A DNA stretch of 38,100 nucleotides from Rhodospirillaceae bacterium (GTDB lineage: Bacteria; Pseudomonadota; Alphaproteobacteria; JAEULC01): the NCBI GenBank assembly GCA_023266845.1, contig JAHFPH010000016.1, forward strand, positions 1 to 38,100, given 5' to 3'. Position numbers and translations under genes: made by a program. The notes beneath the pieces are model-generated. The model was not told the DNA's origin, ran no database searches, and saw only the letters and a program-made list of their open reading frames with translations. Below, in pieces: positions 24,943 through 32,232 of the stretch (position 1 is the stretch's first letter; each line of letters begins with the position of its first letter).

Positions 24943-26048
24943 CAAAAAACACTATCAAAACGGCGTCGGCCAAAGCACTCACGGTCCTGGGGCTGAACAA
25001 GTCCTTCCATCTTACGACGGGACGCAGCGTACCGGCGGTGCGGGATTTCAACCTGAATCTTGCCCCTGGCGAGCTTGTCACCTTGCTCGGACCTTCCGGC
25101 TGTGGAAAGACGACGGTGCTGCGGGCGTTGGCCGGTCTGGAAGAGCTCGATGAAGGTGAAATCCTTCTCGACGGATACTCGATTGCAAATCTGCCTCCCC
25201 ATCGGCGGCGAATGGGCTTCGTGTTTCAAAACTATGCGCTGTTTCCGCACATGACGGTGCTTGAGAACGTTGCGTACTCTCTGCGCATTCGAAGATCCCC
25301 TGACGCCGAGGTTCGAGCCAAAGTGGCTTCCGCTCTACTGGCCGTCGGGCTGGAAAATTTGGGGCCGCGGTTGCCCGGACAGCTTTCCGGCGGGCAACAG
25401 CAACGCGTGGCCGTCGCCCGCGCTTTGGTGATGAAGCCGGACTTGCTGCTGTTCGATGAACCGCTATCGAGTCTGGACACCAAGCTGCGCGTGCAGGTTA
25501 GGGCGGAGCTCCGCCGCCTGCAGAAGAGTTTGGGTACGACGACTCTCTACGTTACGCACGACCAGGATGAGGCGATGAGCCTGTCGGATCGCATCGCCGT
25601 GATGCGCGCGGGCAAGGTCGAGCAGGTGGGCACGCCGGAGGAGATTTATGCGCGGCCTGCAAGCCTGTTCGTCGCGGAATTCGTCGGCAAAGTGAATGCG
25701 TTGCCCGGTCGAGTCGAAGGCAGCAGCAATGGCAGATCGACGGTCGAAATATTGGGACACCGAATTCAGGTTCCGACCGATCGCATTCCGGCAGCTCAAG
25801 TCCTAGTGCTGGTTAGACCCGAAGCCGTTCGTTTGTGTCCGCCATCTGCGGATCGGCCGGCAGGGCGAGTTGAGGAGACCGAATACCTTGGGGACAGGAT
25901 TGAATACCGGATTCGGGTGGGCACAACGCTGATTGTCGCCGCCCAGTCGGCCCTCGGCGGCGCATCGCGTGTCGCGGAGAGTGACACTGTCGGGCTCGAG
26001 TTTGTCGAGGACGCAATCCATCTGTTGCCATTTGTGGGGCCTGCCTAA
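24939..26048 (+). CDS. ABC importer ATP-binding protein, PotA/FbpC type
   Basis: A 369-aa ATPase. Walker A is GPSGCGKTTV (51-60), the Q-loop lies in FVFQNYALFP, the signature is LSGGQQQRVAVARAL, Walker B is LLLFDEPLSSLD and the switch His is in YVTHDQDEAMSLSD. A C-terminal TOBE-type domain (about 250-369) follows, as in PotA, FbpC and PhnT. The start is the ATG that overlaps the permease stop. With the two genes before it, it forms one complete importer. Confidence 0.93.
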   Translation: MTKNTIKTASAKALTVLGLNKSFHLTTGRSVPAVRDFNLNLAPGELVTLLGPSGCGKTTVLRALAGLEELDEGEILLDGYSIANLPPHRRRMGFVFQNYALFPHMTVLENVAYSLRIRRSPDAEVRAKVASALLAVGLENLGPRLPGQLSGGQQQRVAVARALVMKPDLLLFDEPLSSLDTKLRVQVRAELRRLQKSLGTTTLYVTHDQDEAMSLSDRIAVMRAGKVEQVGTPEEIYARPASLFVAEFVGKVNALPGRVEGSSNGRSTVEILGHRIQVPTDRIPAAQVLVLVRPEAVRLCPPSADRPAGRVEETEYLGDRIEYRIRVGTTLIVAAQSALGGASRVAESDTVGLEFVEDAIHLLPFVGPA

Positions 26049-26097
26049 ACGGACAATCCGCATGGAATGATCTGCATCGGCGCCGACCGGTATGCCT

Positions 26098-27045
26098 TCA
26101 CGATTTCCGCGTCGGCGTTTGAAGCATGAAGTTCCACGTATGTTCAAACGAGACGACCCCTGCCTGGGATCCCAGGCCCGTGGCATTAAGCGCCGCTGTC
26201 GCTTGCGCAAAGCGGACGGCGGTCTGGGGATCGAAACCGCGGCAAGATGCCACCGCCATCCCGGCATTGAAGGCATCACCGCATCCGCACGTGCACTTCA
26301 CCTTGATGTCGAATGCCGGCAGATTGAAGCAGTCTCCGTTCCGACTATGGTAGTAGGCTCCGGCTTCCCCAAGCGTGAAAATGCAGCAGGCAACCCCGAG
26401 ATCGAAAAATACCGCGGCCATATCCTTGATATTGGTTAGGCCGGTTAACGCCTTTGCTTCCTCGATCGAGGGCATGAAATAATCTGTAAATGGCAATACC
26501 CGTTTGACCGTTTTAAGGTCGCTCTTTGATCCCGCGAAGACATCGACGGTCGTTATGGATCCGTTTTTTTTGGCGGCTTGCAGGAGCTCGGAACCCCGCC
26601 CAGAGTCCATATTGTCCATAAGACCAACGCCGCCAAGGTGGACAACCTTCGCGTCGACAGCTGTCGCTAGAAAACAGTCGTCGACATAGAAGTCACCCGT
26701 GGCTCCCTTCATATGCAGGGCGGGACGGGATCCGTCCAAGCGTGTCGTGACAATTGACGACGACGTCCGGCTAGTGCGGATACGCTGCATCCCGGAAACG
26801 TCGACACCGAAAGACTTGAGTCGAGCGATCACCCAGTCGCCCATGAGATCGCGCCCAACTCCGCCCACGGCGAGGGTTTTCAGCCCCATTTTGGATGCGG
26901 CGATAGCGGCAGTGCCAGCCGCGCCAGAGACAGCAAGCGTTAACTCTTCGATGAAGACGGCCCCACCGCCCTCAGGAACTTCCGTGAACGGCCACCCCAG
27001 GCAGTCAAATGTATAGAATCCGATCGACGAATAGTCGTACTTCAT
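26098..27045 (-). CDS. PfkB-family carbohydrate kinase with altered active-site motif
   Basis: A 315-aa ribokinase-fold kinase. The N-terminal AVSGAAGTAAIAASKMG with GGVGRDLMGDWV is the PfkB signature 1 region. Signature 2 normally reads DTxGAGD or DTTGCGD; here it reads CTCGCGDAFNAG, with Cys251, Cys253 and Cys255 and the catalytic base Asp257 retained. The family Asp at the first position is thus replaced by Cys. The substrate is unknown: a sugar, sugar phosphate or nucleoside. The start ATG at 27045 follows GCTTGGGT and is chosen because the fold begins there; a longer frame upstream is not similar. It converges on the ABC importer and may phosphorylate what the importer brings in. Confidence 0.82.
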   Translation of the reverse strand: MKYDYSSIGFYTFDCLGWPFTEVPEGGGAVFIEELTLAVSGAAGTAAIAASKMGLKTLAVGGVGRDLMGDWVIARLKSFGVDVSGMQRIRTSRTSSSIVTTRLDGSRPALHMKGATGDFYVDDCFLATAVDAKVVHLGGVGLMDNMDSGRGSELLQAAKKNGSITTVDVFAGSKSDLKTVKRVLPFTDYFMPSIEEAKALTGLTNIKDMAAVFFDLGVACCIFTLGEAGAYYHSRNGDCFNLPAFDIKVKCTCGCGDAFNAGMAVASCRGFDPQTAVRFAQATAALNATGLGSQAGVVSFEHTWNFMLQTPTRKS

Positions 27046-27591
27046 ACCCAAGCCTCTTCGGGATTCGCCTTGTGATTCTGGAACGCTAATGTATTTCGTT
27101 CGGCCGTGTATTGACCGGCCCCGCAGCAACAGAAGCGAGTGTAAAGTTAGTTGAATGGCTGGTTTGATGCCAGAGCCGTGCTGACCGCCCGAGCGCCCAG
27201 CAGCGAGGCTGTTGGCGCGTGGAAGTCGGATTGCTGGCGAAGCCAGCAGAAAATCCTAAACCGGAGGCGGCGAAGCCGCAGCCGGACGGCATAGGGTTAG
27301 CGGTTGGCGATGCCAATTACGCTCCGTTCCAAAAATTTGGCAAAGTGTTTGCCGTCAAATCGAAGATTTGCCGACAGGGGCGTTTGTGCCCGAAAAGCAG
27401 CCCGGTCGCCGACAGTGCCGCGAGCATAGAGTAGCTGCGTGATTTTGTTAGCTTTCCTGACCATCTCGCCTGCCCAGGATTGTTAAATGCTCGAGGGCAG
27501 GGGGTTGGGCAGCAAAGTCCGACAAACCACGATGCCGTAACACTGAGCGGGCCGGCAACTCGGCGGACTGCAGATCGCCGGCGTCACAAAC
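27046..27591. other. Intergenic region at the right edge of the island
   Basis: About 550 bp with no credible gene. It must hold the promoter of the PfkB gene (minus strand). Positions 27200-27353 hold a cluster of small hairpins, listed separately. A 71-codon frame over that cluster (27219-27434) has no ribosome-binding site and is taken as chance. The composition returns to the core level toward 27500, so the island edge probably lies here. Confidence 0.45.
27201..27353. repeat. Cluster of five small hairpins with 3-nt loops
   Basis: Five inverted repeats each enclose a three-base loop. They are CAGC-GAG-GCTG (27201-27211), TGCTGGC-GAA-GCCAGCA (27232-27248), GCGGC-GAA-GCCGC (27267-27279), TTGGC-GAT-GCCAA (27304-27316) and GGCAAA-GTG-TTTGCC (27339-27353). 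They are spaced about 35 bp apart. Three share a GGC-GAx-GCC core, so they may be one repeat family. Confidence 0.55.
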
Positions 27592-27629
27592 CCCGGCACG
27601 AACCTTGCCGCCCGGCACGAACTTTGCTG
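27592..27629 (+). promoter_or_regulatory. Two tandem RpoN (sigma-54) promoters for nasTS
   Basis: Two 19-nt units in direct tandem, 17 of 19 bases identical, each match the sigma-54 consensus. Unit 1 has GG at 27595-27596 and GC at 27607-27608. Unit 2 has GG at 27614-27615 and GC at 27626-27627. In both, ten bases separate GG and GC, and the frame GGCACG-N4-TTGC is kept. Transcription from the second would start near 27639, ahead of nasT. RpoN control is usual for nitrogen genes. Confidence 0.75.
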
Positions 27630-27739
27630 TAGGTGAGGGGGCGAGGGGAGTTAACCCTTGGCAAGGCTGGAAGATGGCGGAGCGCCCGCGATCCGGCCCT
27701 TTCGCACGTATGGGATTCGGCGAGATCGAGCGATCGCGG

Positions 27740-28375
27740 ATGGCAAGCAACAAGAAGCCAGGCCCGGGCGGCGCGGCGCGCACGGCCGCGGGCGGCCATC
27801 CGCTCAAAATCGCGATCGTCGATGAAAGCCCGATCCGCGCGGCGATCCTGGAGGAAGGATTGCACGATGCCGGCCATGGTGACGTCGTGCGCATCGCCGA
27901 CATGACCGACCTATTGACCCGCATCTACGCGGTCGATCCCGACGTGATCCTGATCGACCTGGAAAATCCCAGCCGCGACATTCTCGAGCAGATGCTGCAG
28001 ATGAGCCGCGCGGTGCGGCGCCCGGTCGCGATGTTCGTAGACCAAAGCGACACGGCCTCGATCCAGGCCGCGGTCGATGCCGGTGTGTCGGCCTACAGCG
28101 TCGGCGGACTGAAGAAGGAGGGGGTCAAGCACATCCTCGATCTGTGCATCTCGCGCTTCAATGCGTTTGCGCGGCTCCAGAGCGAGCTGGAGCGCACCAA
28201 AACGGTGCTGGAAGAGCGCAAGATCATCGACCGCGCCAAGGGCATCCTGATGAAAGCCAAATCCATGACCGAAGCGAACGCCTATGCGCTGATGCGCCGG
28301 ACAGCGATGAACGAGAAAAAGAAAATCGTCGAGATCGCGCAGTCCGTGATCACCACGGCGGAGCTGTTGAAATGA
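27740..28375 (+). CDS. nasT: ANTAR-domain antiterminator, nitrate response regulator NasT
   Basis: A 211-aa RNA-binding regulator. The N-terminal pseudo-receiver domain begins LKIAIVDESPIRAAILEEGL and reaches to about residue 120. The C-terminal ANTAR domain (about 145-205) has RKIIDRAKGILMKAKSMTEANAYALMRRTAM, the conserved RNA-binding three-helix segment. NasT prevents termination in the leader of nitrate assimilation operons unless NasS holds it. ATG at 27740 gives the usual length; ATG at 27674 would add 22 residues and also lies downstream of the predicted RpoN start site. The stop overlaps the nasS start as ATGA. Confidence 0.88.
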   Translation: MASNKKPGPGGAARTAAGGHPLKIAIVDESPIRAAILEEGLHDAGHGDVVRIADMTDLLTRIYAVDPDVILIDLENPSRDILEQMLQMSRAVRRPVAMFVDQSDTASIQAAVDAGVSAYSVGGLKKEGVKHILDLCISRFNAFARLQSELERTKTVLEERKIIDRAKGILMKAKSMTEANAYALMRRTAMNEKKKIVEIAQSVITTAELLK

Positions 28376-29547
28376 GCGGCCCCGTGAAATTGCGGATCGG
28401 CTTTATCCCGCTGGCGGATGCAGCGGCGCTGATCGTCGCTGCGGACAAGGATTTCGCCGCGGGCGAGGGGCTGGACGTGGAGCTGGTGCGCGAAGTGTCG
28501 TGGTCGAACGTCCGCGACAAGCTGAACATCGGCCTGTTCGACGCCGCGCACCTGCTGGCGCCGGTGGCGATCGCCTCCAGCCTGGGTTTGGGGCACGTGA
28601 AGGTGCCGATTCTGGCGCCGTTCAACCTTGGCCTCAACGGCAATGCGATCACCGTTTCCCCCGGGCTCCATGCCGCGATCGCTGCCGCGGCCGATGGCGA
28701 CATTGCCGACCCGAAGGTTTCGTCGTGCGCGCTTGCCCGCGTCGTGCGCGAACGGCGCAAGGCGGGCAAGGATCCGCTGACTTTCGGCATGACCTTTCCG
28801 TTTTCGACCCATAATTATCAGCTTCGCTTCTGGATGGCCGCTGGCGATGTCGATCCCGATGAGGATCTGCGCCTGGTGGTGTTGCCGCCGCCTTATATGG
28901 TGGAGAGTCTCGCCAGCGGGCATGTCGACGCGTTTTGCGTCGGTGCGCCGTGGAACTCAGTCGCGGTCGATCTCGGCATCGGCCATATCCTGCATTTCGT
29001 GTCGGAAATATTGGCCCGCGCCGCGGAAAAAGTGCTGGCGGTACGCAGCCAATGGGTGGCGGACAACCCCGGCGTGCTTGAGCGGCTGGTGCGCGCGCAT
29101 ACCGGCGCGGCCGCCTATGTCGAGGATCCGGCGAACCGCGACGAGGTCGCGGCGATCCTGTCCGCGCCCAATCGCATCGGCGTCGCGGCCGAGGTTATCC
29201 GGCGCACGCTCGACGGCCGACTGAAAATCTCGCCCTCCGGCGCGGTGCGCGCGAGCGACCGCTATTTGCTAATCGGCCGCGCCGGCGACGCGCGCCCCGA
29301 CCCGACCCAGGCGGCGTGGCTTTACGCGCAAATGGTGCGCTGGGGCCAGGCGCCGATGTCGGCCGCGCTGCTGGCGGCGGCGAAAGCGGTGTTTAGGCCC
29401 GATCTTTACGACGCCGCGCTCGGCGGCGGCCACGGGTTGCCGGCGGGCGAACCGGCGGACGGAATCGGCGCCTTCGCCGGTCCTGCTTTCGACCCCGACA
29501 ACATCGCCGCGCACCTGGCCATCTGGCCCATAAGGCGCGGCGACTGA
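28372..29547 (+). CDS. nasS: Nitrate sensor NasS, NrtA-like protein without signal peptide
   Basis: A 391-aa protein of the NrtA/CmpA binding-protein fold (LRIGFIPLADAAALIVAADKDFAAGEGL, then SWSNVRDKLNIGLFDAAHLLAP and GHVDAFCVGAPWN). It has no signal peptide and so stays in the cytoplasm, as NasS does. NasS binds NasT without nitrate and releases it when nitrate binds. The start ATG overlaps the nasT stop, giving coupled synthesis of the two partners. The structural operon with the target leader begins 398 bp downstream on the same strand. Confidence 0.88.
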   Translation: MSGPVKLRIGFIPLADAAALIVAADKDFAAGEGLDVELVREVSWSNVRDKLNIGLFDAAHLLAPVAIASSLGLGHVKVPILAPFNLGLNGNAITVSPGLHAAIAAAADGDIADPKVSSCALARVVRERRKAGKDPLTFGMTFPFSTHNYQLRFWMAAGDVDPDEDLRLVVLPPPYMVESLASGHVDAFCVGAPWNSVAVDLGIGHILHFVSEILARAAEKVLAVRSQWVADNPGVLERLVRAHTGAAAYVEDPANRDEVAAILSAPNRIGVAAEVIRRTLDGRLKISPSGAVRASDRYLLIGRAGDARPDPTQAAWLYAQMVRWGQAPMSAALLAAAKAVFRPDLYDAALGGGHGLPAGEPADGIGAFAGPAFDPDNIAAHLAIWPIRRGD

Positions 29548-29700
29548 TGCTTTTAGCTATCTATCCACAACATTGTTGCGCTGCACAATTTTTCTACATT
29601 TTGTTGAAGCTCTAGGCGACAGCCATACAGCGTGAAAATCGGCGGCCCCTCTCTTTCTGCTTAAGCTATTGATGCAGAATAAGTTTTTCGATCTCCGGGG
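29548..29700. other. Upstream region of the nitrate operon promoter
   Basis: This AT-rich stretch lies between nasS and the RpoN-like promoter. It has a perfect dyad CAACA-T-TGTTG at 29568-29578, and an imperfect dyad TTGT...ACAA at 29573-29588, 115-135 bp before the -24 element. That is a usual distance for NtrC-type enhancer sites. Neither matches the NtrC consensus well. Confidence 0.35.
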
Positions 29701-29716
29701 CTGGCACGGAAGTTGA
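29701..29716 (+). promoter_or_regulatory. RpoN-like promoter of the nitrate operon
   Basis: The sequence CTGGCACG-GAAG-TTGA fits the sigma-54 consensus except that the -12 GC is GA. GG is at 29703-29704 and G at 29715, with the required ten bases between. Transcription would start near 29727-29728, about seven bases before the first leader hairpin. Confidence 0.6.
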
Positions 29717-29733
29717 GTATGTAGAAGCCGACA

Positions 29734-29777
29734 CGGTGCCGCCAACGCTGCCGGCACCGAAACGCCCGACGAAGGGC
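29734..29777 (+). promoter_or_regulatory. Two-hairpin ANTAR (NasT) RNA target in the leader
   Basis: Hairpin 1 (29734-29759) has a ten-position stem with one C-C mismatch and the hexaloop AACGCT, with A at loop position 1 and G at position 4 as in the ANTAR target consensus. Hairpin 2 (29764-29777) has a GCCC/GGGC stem and the hexaloop GACGAA, with G at position 4 but G instead of A at position 1. Only four bases lie between them. Paired hexaloop hairpins ahead of a terminator are the known recognition element of NasR/NasT-type antiterminators. Confidence 0.7.
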
Positions 29778-29788
29778 CAAGAAGCAAC

Positions 29789-29835
29789 GCCGCTGTCCTG
29801 GGGAAACGCGATCCGACCCTGGGGGCGGCCTTTTT
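29789..29835 (+). terminator. Conditional intrinsic terminator of the nitrate operon leader
   Basis: A long stem pairs 29789-29803 with 29817-29829 (outer GCCGC/GCGGC, a two-base bulge, then eight inner pairs including G-T pairs). It encloses a 13-nt loop and is followed by TTTTT at 29831-29835 and a further T-rich stretch. It lies 11 bases after hairpin 2 and 110 bp before nrtA. In the NasT model it stops transcription unless NasT binds the two hairpins. Confidence 0.75.
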
Positions 29836-29945
29836 GTTTGGTCTTGAGTGGAGGAGACGCGCCGAGCCGGAAGCCGGAACCGCGCCGTAAAGGCCGGACC
29901 GGGCTTGAGAGTGAACCGAACTCGAACGCGGAAAGGACGACTGCC

Positions 29946-31271
29946 ATGACCACCGACACCAGGAAAGCGACAGCCCCGGCGCGCGGGATCGGACGGCGCC
30001 AACTGTTGAAGACGACCGCCGGCGCGGCGGCGCTGGCCGCCGCCGTTAAGACGAGTTTCCCCTTCGGCATCCATGTGGCGCAGGCCGCCGGTCCCGAAAC
30101 GACCAAGGCGGTGCTCGGCTACATCGCGCTGATGGACGCCTCGGCCCTGGTGATCGCGAAGGAAAAGGGGTTGTTCGCCAAGCACGGCGTGCCCGATGTC
30201 GAGGTGGCGAAGCAGGCGTCCTGGGGCGCCACGCGCGACAACATCACGCTGGGCTCCGAGGCCAACGGCATCGACGGCGCCCATATCCTGACGCCCATGC
30301 CGTACCTGATCTCGGCCGGCAAGGTGACGCAGAACAACGTGCCCACGCCGATGTACATCCTGGCGCGGTTGAACCTCGATGCGCAGGCGATCTCCGTCGC
30401 CAACGAATACAAGGACCTCAAGGTCACCACCGACGCCTCGCCGCTGAAAGCGGCGTTCGAAAAGAAAAAAGCCGCCGGCAAGGAAGTGAAGGTCGCCATG
30501 ACCTTCCCCGGCGGCACGCACGATCTGTGGCTGCGCTATTGGCTCGCCGCCGGCGGCATCGACCCCGACAAGGACGTGTCGACCATCGTGGTGCCGCCGC
30601 CGCAGATGGTGGCGAACATGAAGGTCGGCAACATGGACGCGTTCTGCGTCGGCGAGCCGTGGAACGAACAACTCGTCAACCAGAACATCGGCTTTACCGC
30701 CTGCACCACCGGCGAGGTCTGGTTCAAGCACCCGGAAAAGGTGCTGGGCATGCGCGCCGCCTATGTCGACAAGTACCCGAAAGCCGCGCAGGCGATCCTG
30801 ATGGCCGTGATGGAAGCACAGATGTGGTGCGAGAAAATGGAGAACCGCGCGGAAATGTCCGATATCGTCGGGCGCCGCCAGTGGTTCAACGTGCCTGTGC
30901 CGGACATCATCGGTCGCGCCAAGGGCGACATCAATTACGGCAACGGCCGGGTCGAAAAGGGCACCAAGCAGTACATGAAGTTTTGGAGCGAGCACGCCTC
31001 GTATCCCTTCAAAAGCCACGATCTGTGGTTCCTGACCGAGGACATACGCTGGGGCAAGTTCGAGCCCACGCTCGACGCCAAGGCGCTTGTGAACAAAGTG
31101 AACCGCGAAGACCTGTGGCGCACAGCGGCCAAGTCACTGTCCGTGCCGGCGTCCGACATTCCGGCGACCAGCTCGCGCGGCAAGGAGACCTTCTTCGACG
31201 GCAAGGTGTTCGATCCCGAAAACCCCGCAGCCTATCTGAAAAGCCTGTCGATCAAACGGGCCGAGGTATGA
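29946..31271 (+). CDS. nrtA: Nitrate ABC transporter substrate-binding protein
   Basis: A 441-aa periplasmic binding protein of the NrtA/CmpA group. A twin-arginine signal (GRRQLLKTTAGAAALAAA) is at about residues 17-35. The family segments ETTKAVLGYIALMDASALVI, SWGATRDNITLG, TFPGGTHDLWLRYWLAAGG and NMDAFCVGEPWNEQL follow. These are close to those of NasS, its cytoplasmic paralogue just upstream. The ATG at 29946 has GGAAAGGA at 29929-29936. Expression is predicted to depend on read-through of the leader terminator. Confidence 0.93.
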   Translation: MTTDTRKATAPARGIGRRQLLKTTAGAAALAAAVKTSFPFGIHVAQAAGPETTKAVLGYIALMDASALVIAKEKGLFAKHGVPDVEVAKQASWGATRDNITLGSEANGIDGAHILTPMPYLISAGKVTQNNVPTPMYILARLNLDAQAISVANEYKDLKVTTDASPLKAAFEKKKAAGKEVKVAMTFPGGTHDLWLRYWLAAGGIDPDKDVSTIVVPPPQMVANMKVGNMDAFCVGEPWNEQLVNQNIGFTACTTGEVWFKHPEKVLGMRAAYVDKYPKAAQAILMAVMEAQMWCEKMENRAEMSDIVGRRQWFNVPVPDIIGRAKGDINYGNGRVEKGTKQYMKFWSEHASYPFKSHDLWFLTEDIRWGKFEPTLDAKALVNKVNREDLWRTAAKSLSVPASDIPATSSRGKETFFDGKVFDPENPAAYLKSLSIKRAEV

Positions 31272-31327
31272 CCTTGGCGGCGCGTCACGCACCGCTTGCC
31301 GCCGAAACCCATGAAGGGGATTCTCCC

Positions 31328-32221
31328 ATGACCGTTTCCATCATGAAGGCCGCGGAAGCCGCGCTCGCCCCGTCCGGCGCCAAGCTGCTGCGCTTCCGCG
31401 TACCGGACCTCGGCAGCGCGAAATCGCGATTGCTCCAGGCGCTGGCGGCAGCGGCGACCCGTCTGTTGCCGCCGCTGATCATGCTTGCCCTCGGCCTCGC
31501 GGTCTGGGAGATCGCGTGCATGAAGCCCGGCGCCACGCTGCCGGGTCCATCGCGCATCTGGGCCGACGCGCGCGATTTGATCGTCGATCCGTTCTTCAAC
31601 CTGGGGCCGCAGGATATCGGCCTGGGCTGGCGCGTGCTGAAATCGCTTGAGCGCGTCAGCGTCGGCTACGGCATCGCCAGTGTGGCGGGCATCCTGATCG
31701 GCGCCTTGATCGGGCAGTCGGTCTGGGCGATGCGCGGGCTGGATCCGATCTTCCAGATCCTGCGTACCGTGCCGCCGCTGGCCTGGCTGCCGATCTCGCT
31801 GGCCGCGTTTCGCGACAGCCAGCCCTCGGCGATCTTCGTGATCTTCATCACGGCGGTCTGGCCGATCATCATCAACACGGCGGTCGGCATCCGCAACATT
31901 CCGCAGGACTATCGCAACGTCGCGCTGGTGCTGCGGCTGAACCATTTCGAGTTCTTCTGGAAGATCATGATCCCCTCGGCCGCGCCGTACATCTTCACCG
32001 GGCTGCGCATCGGCATCGGGCTGTCGTGGCTCGCCATCGTGGCGGCCGAGATGCTGACCGGCGGCGTGGGTGTCGGCTTCTTCATCTGGGATGCATGGAA
32101 CTCGTCGCGCCTCAGCGACATCGTGGTGGCGCTCGCCTATATCGGCGTGGTCGGTTTCGTGCTCGACCGCGTCGTCGCCGCGATCGCCACCGTCGTCACC
32201 CGCGGCACTGCCGCCAACTGA
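31328..32221 (+). CDS. nrtB: Nitrate ABC transporter permease
   Basis: A 297-aa inner-membrane protein with about six helices. The EAA-type loop is NVALVLRLNHFEFFWKIMIP, and the segment ILRTVPPLAWLPISLAAF is typical of NrtB/SsuC-type permeases. Asp and Phe residues in LSWLAIVAAEML close the loop. ATG at 31328 has the strong site GAAGGGGA at 31312-31319. An in-frame ATG at 31268 overlaps the nrtA stop as ATGA and would add 20 non-hydrophobic residues; it is less likely but not excluded. Confidence 0.92.
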   Translation: MTVSIMKAAEAALAPSGAKLLRFRVPDLGSAKSRLLQALAAAATRLLPPLIMLALGLAVWEIACMKPGATLPGPSRIWADARDLIVDPFFNLGPQDIGLGWRVLKSLERVSVGYGIASVAGILIGALIGQSVWAMRGLDPIFQILRTVPPLAWLPISLAAFRDSQPSAIFVIFITAVWPIIINTAVGIRNIPQDYRNVALVLRLNHFEFFWKIMIPSAAPYIFTGLRIGIGLSWLAIVAAEMLTGGVGVGFFIWDAWNSSRLSDIVVALAYIGVVGFVLDRVVAAIATVVTRGTAAN

Positions 32222-32232
32222 GAGAGGCCGCA

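Noticed and set aside
27219-27434. 71-codon frame with Lys-Pro-rich sequence
   Set aside because: No ribosome-binding site; its apparent repetitiveness comes from the hairpin cluster it crosses.
18138-27700. Second copy of the tRNA-Glu 3' end (attR) for the island
   Set aside because: I looked for the T-arm and acceptor sequence downstream and found none in this window.
27605-27739. Extended N terminus of nasT starting at about 27605
   Set aside because: The start would lie inside the predicted RpoN promoter, upstream of the transcription start, and NasT proteins are not this long.
30527-31327. Long open frame leading into nrtB from within nrtA
   Set aside because: It is the out-of-frame reading of nrtA; nrtB similarity begins only after 31328.
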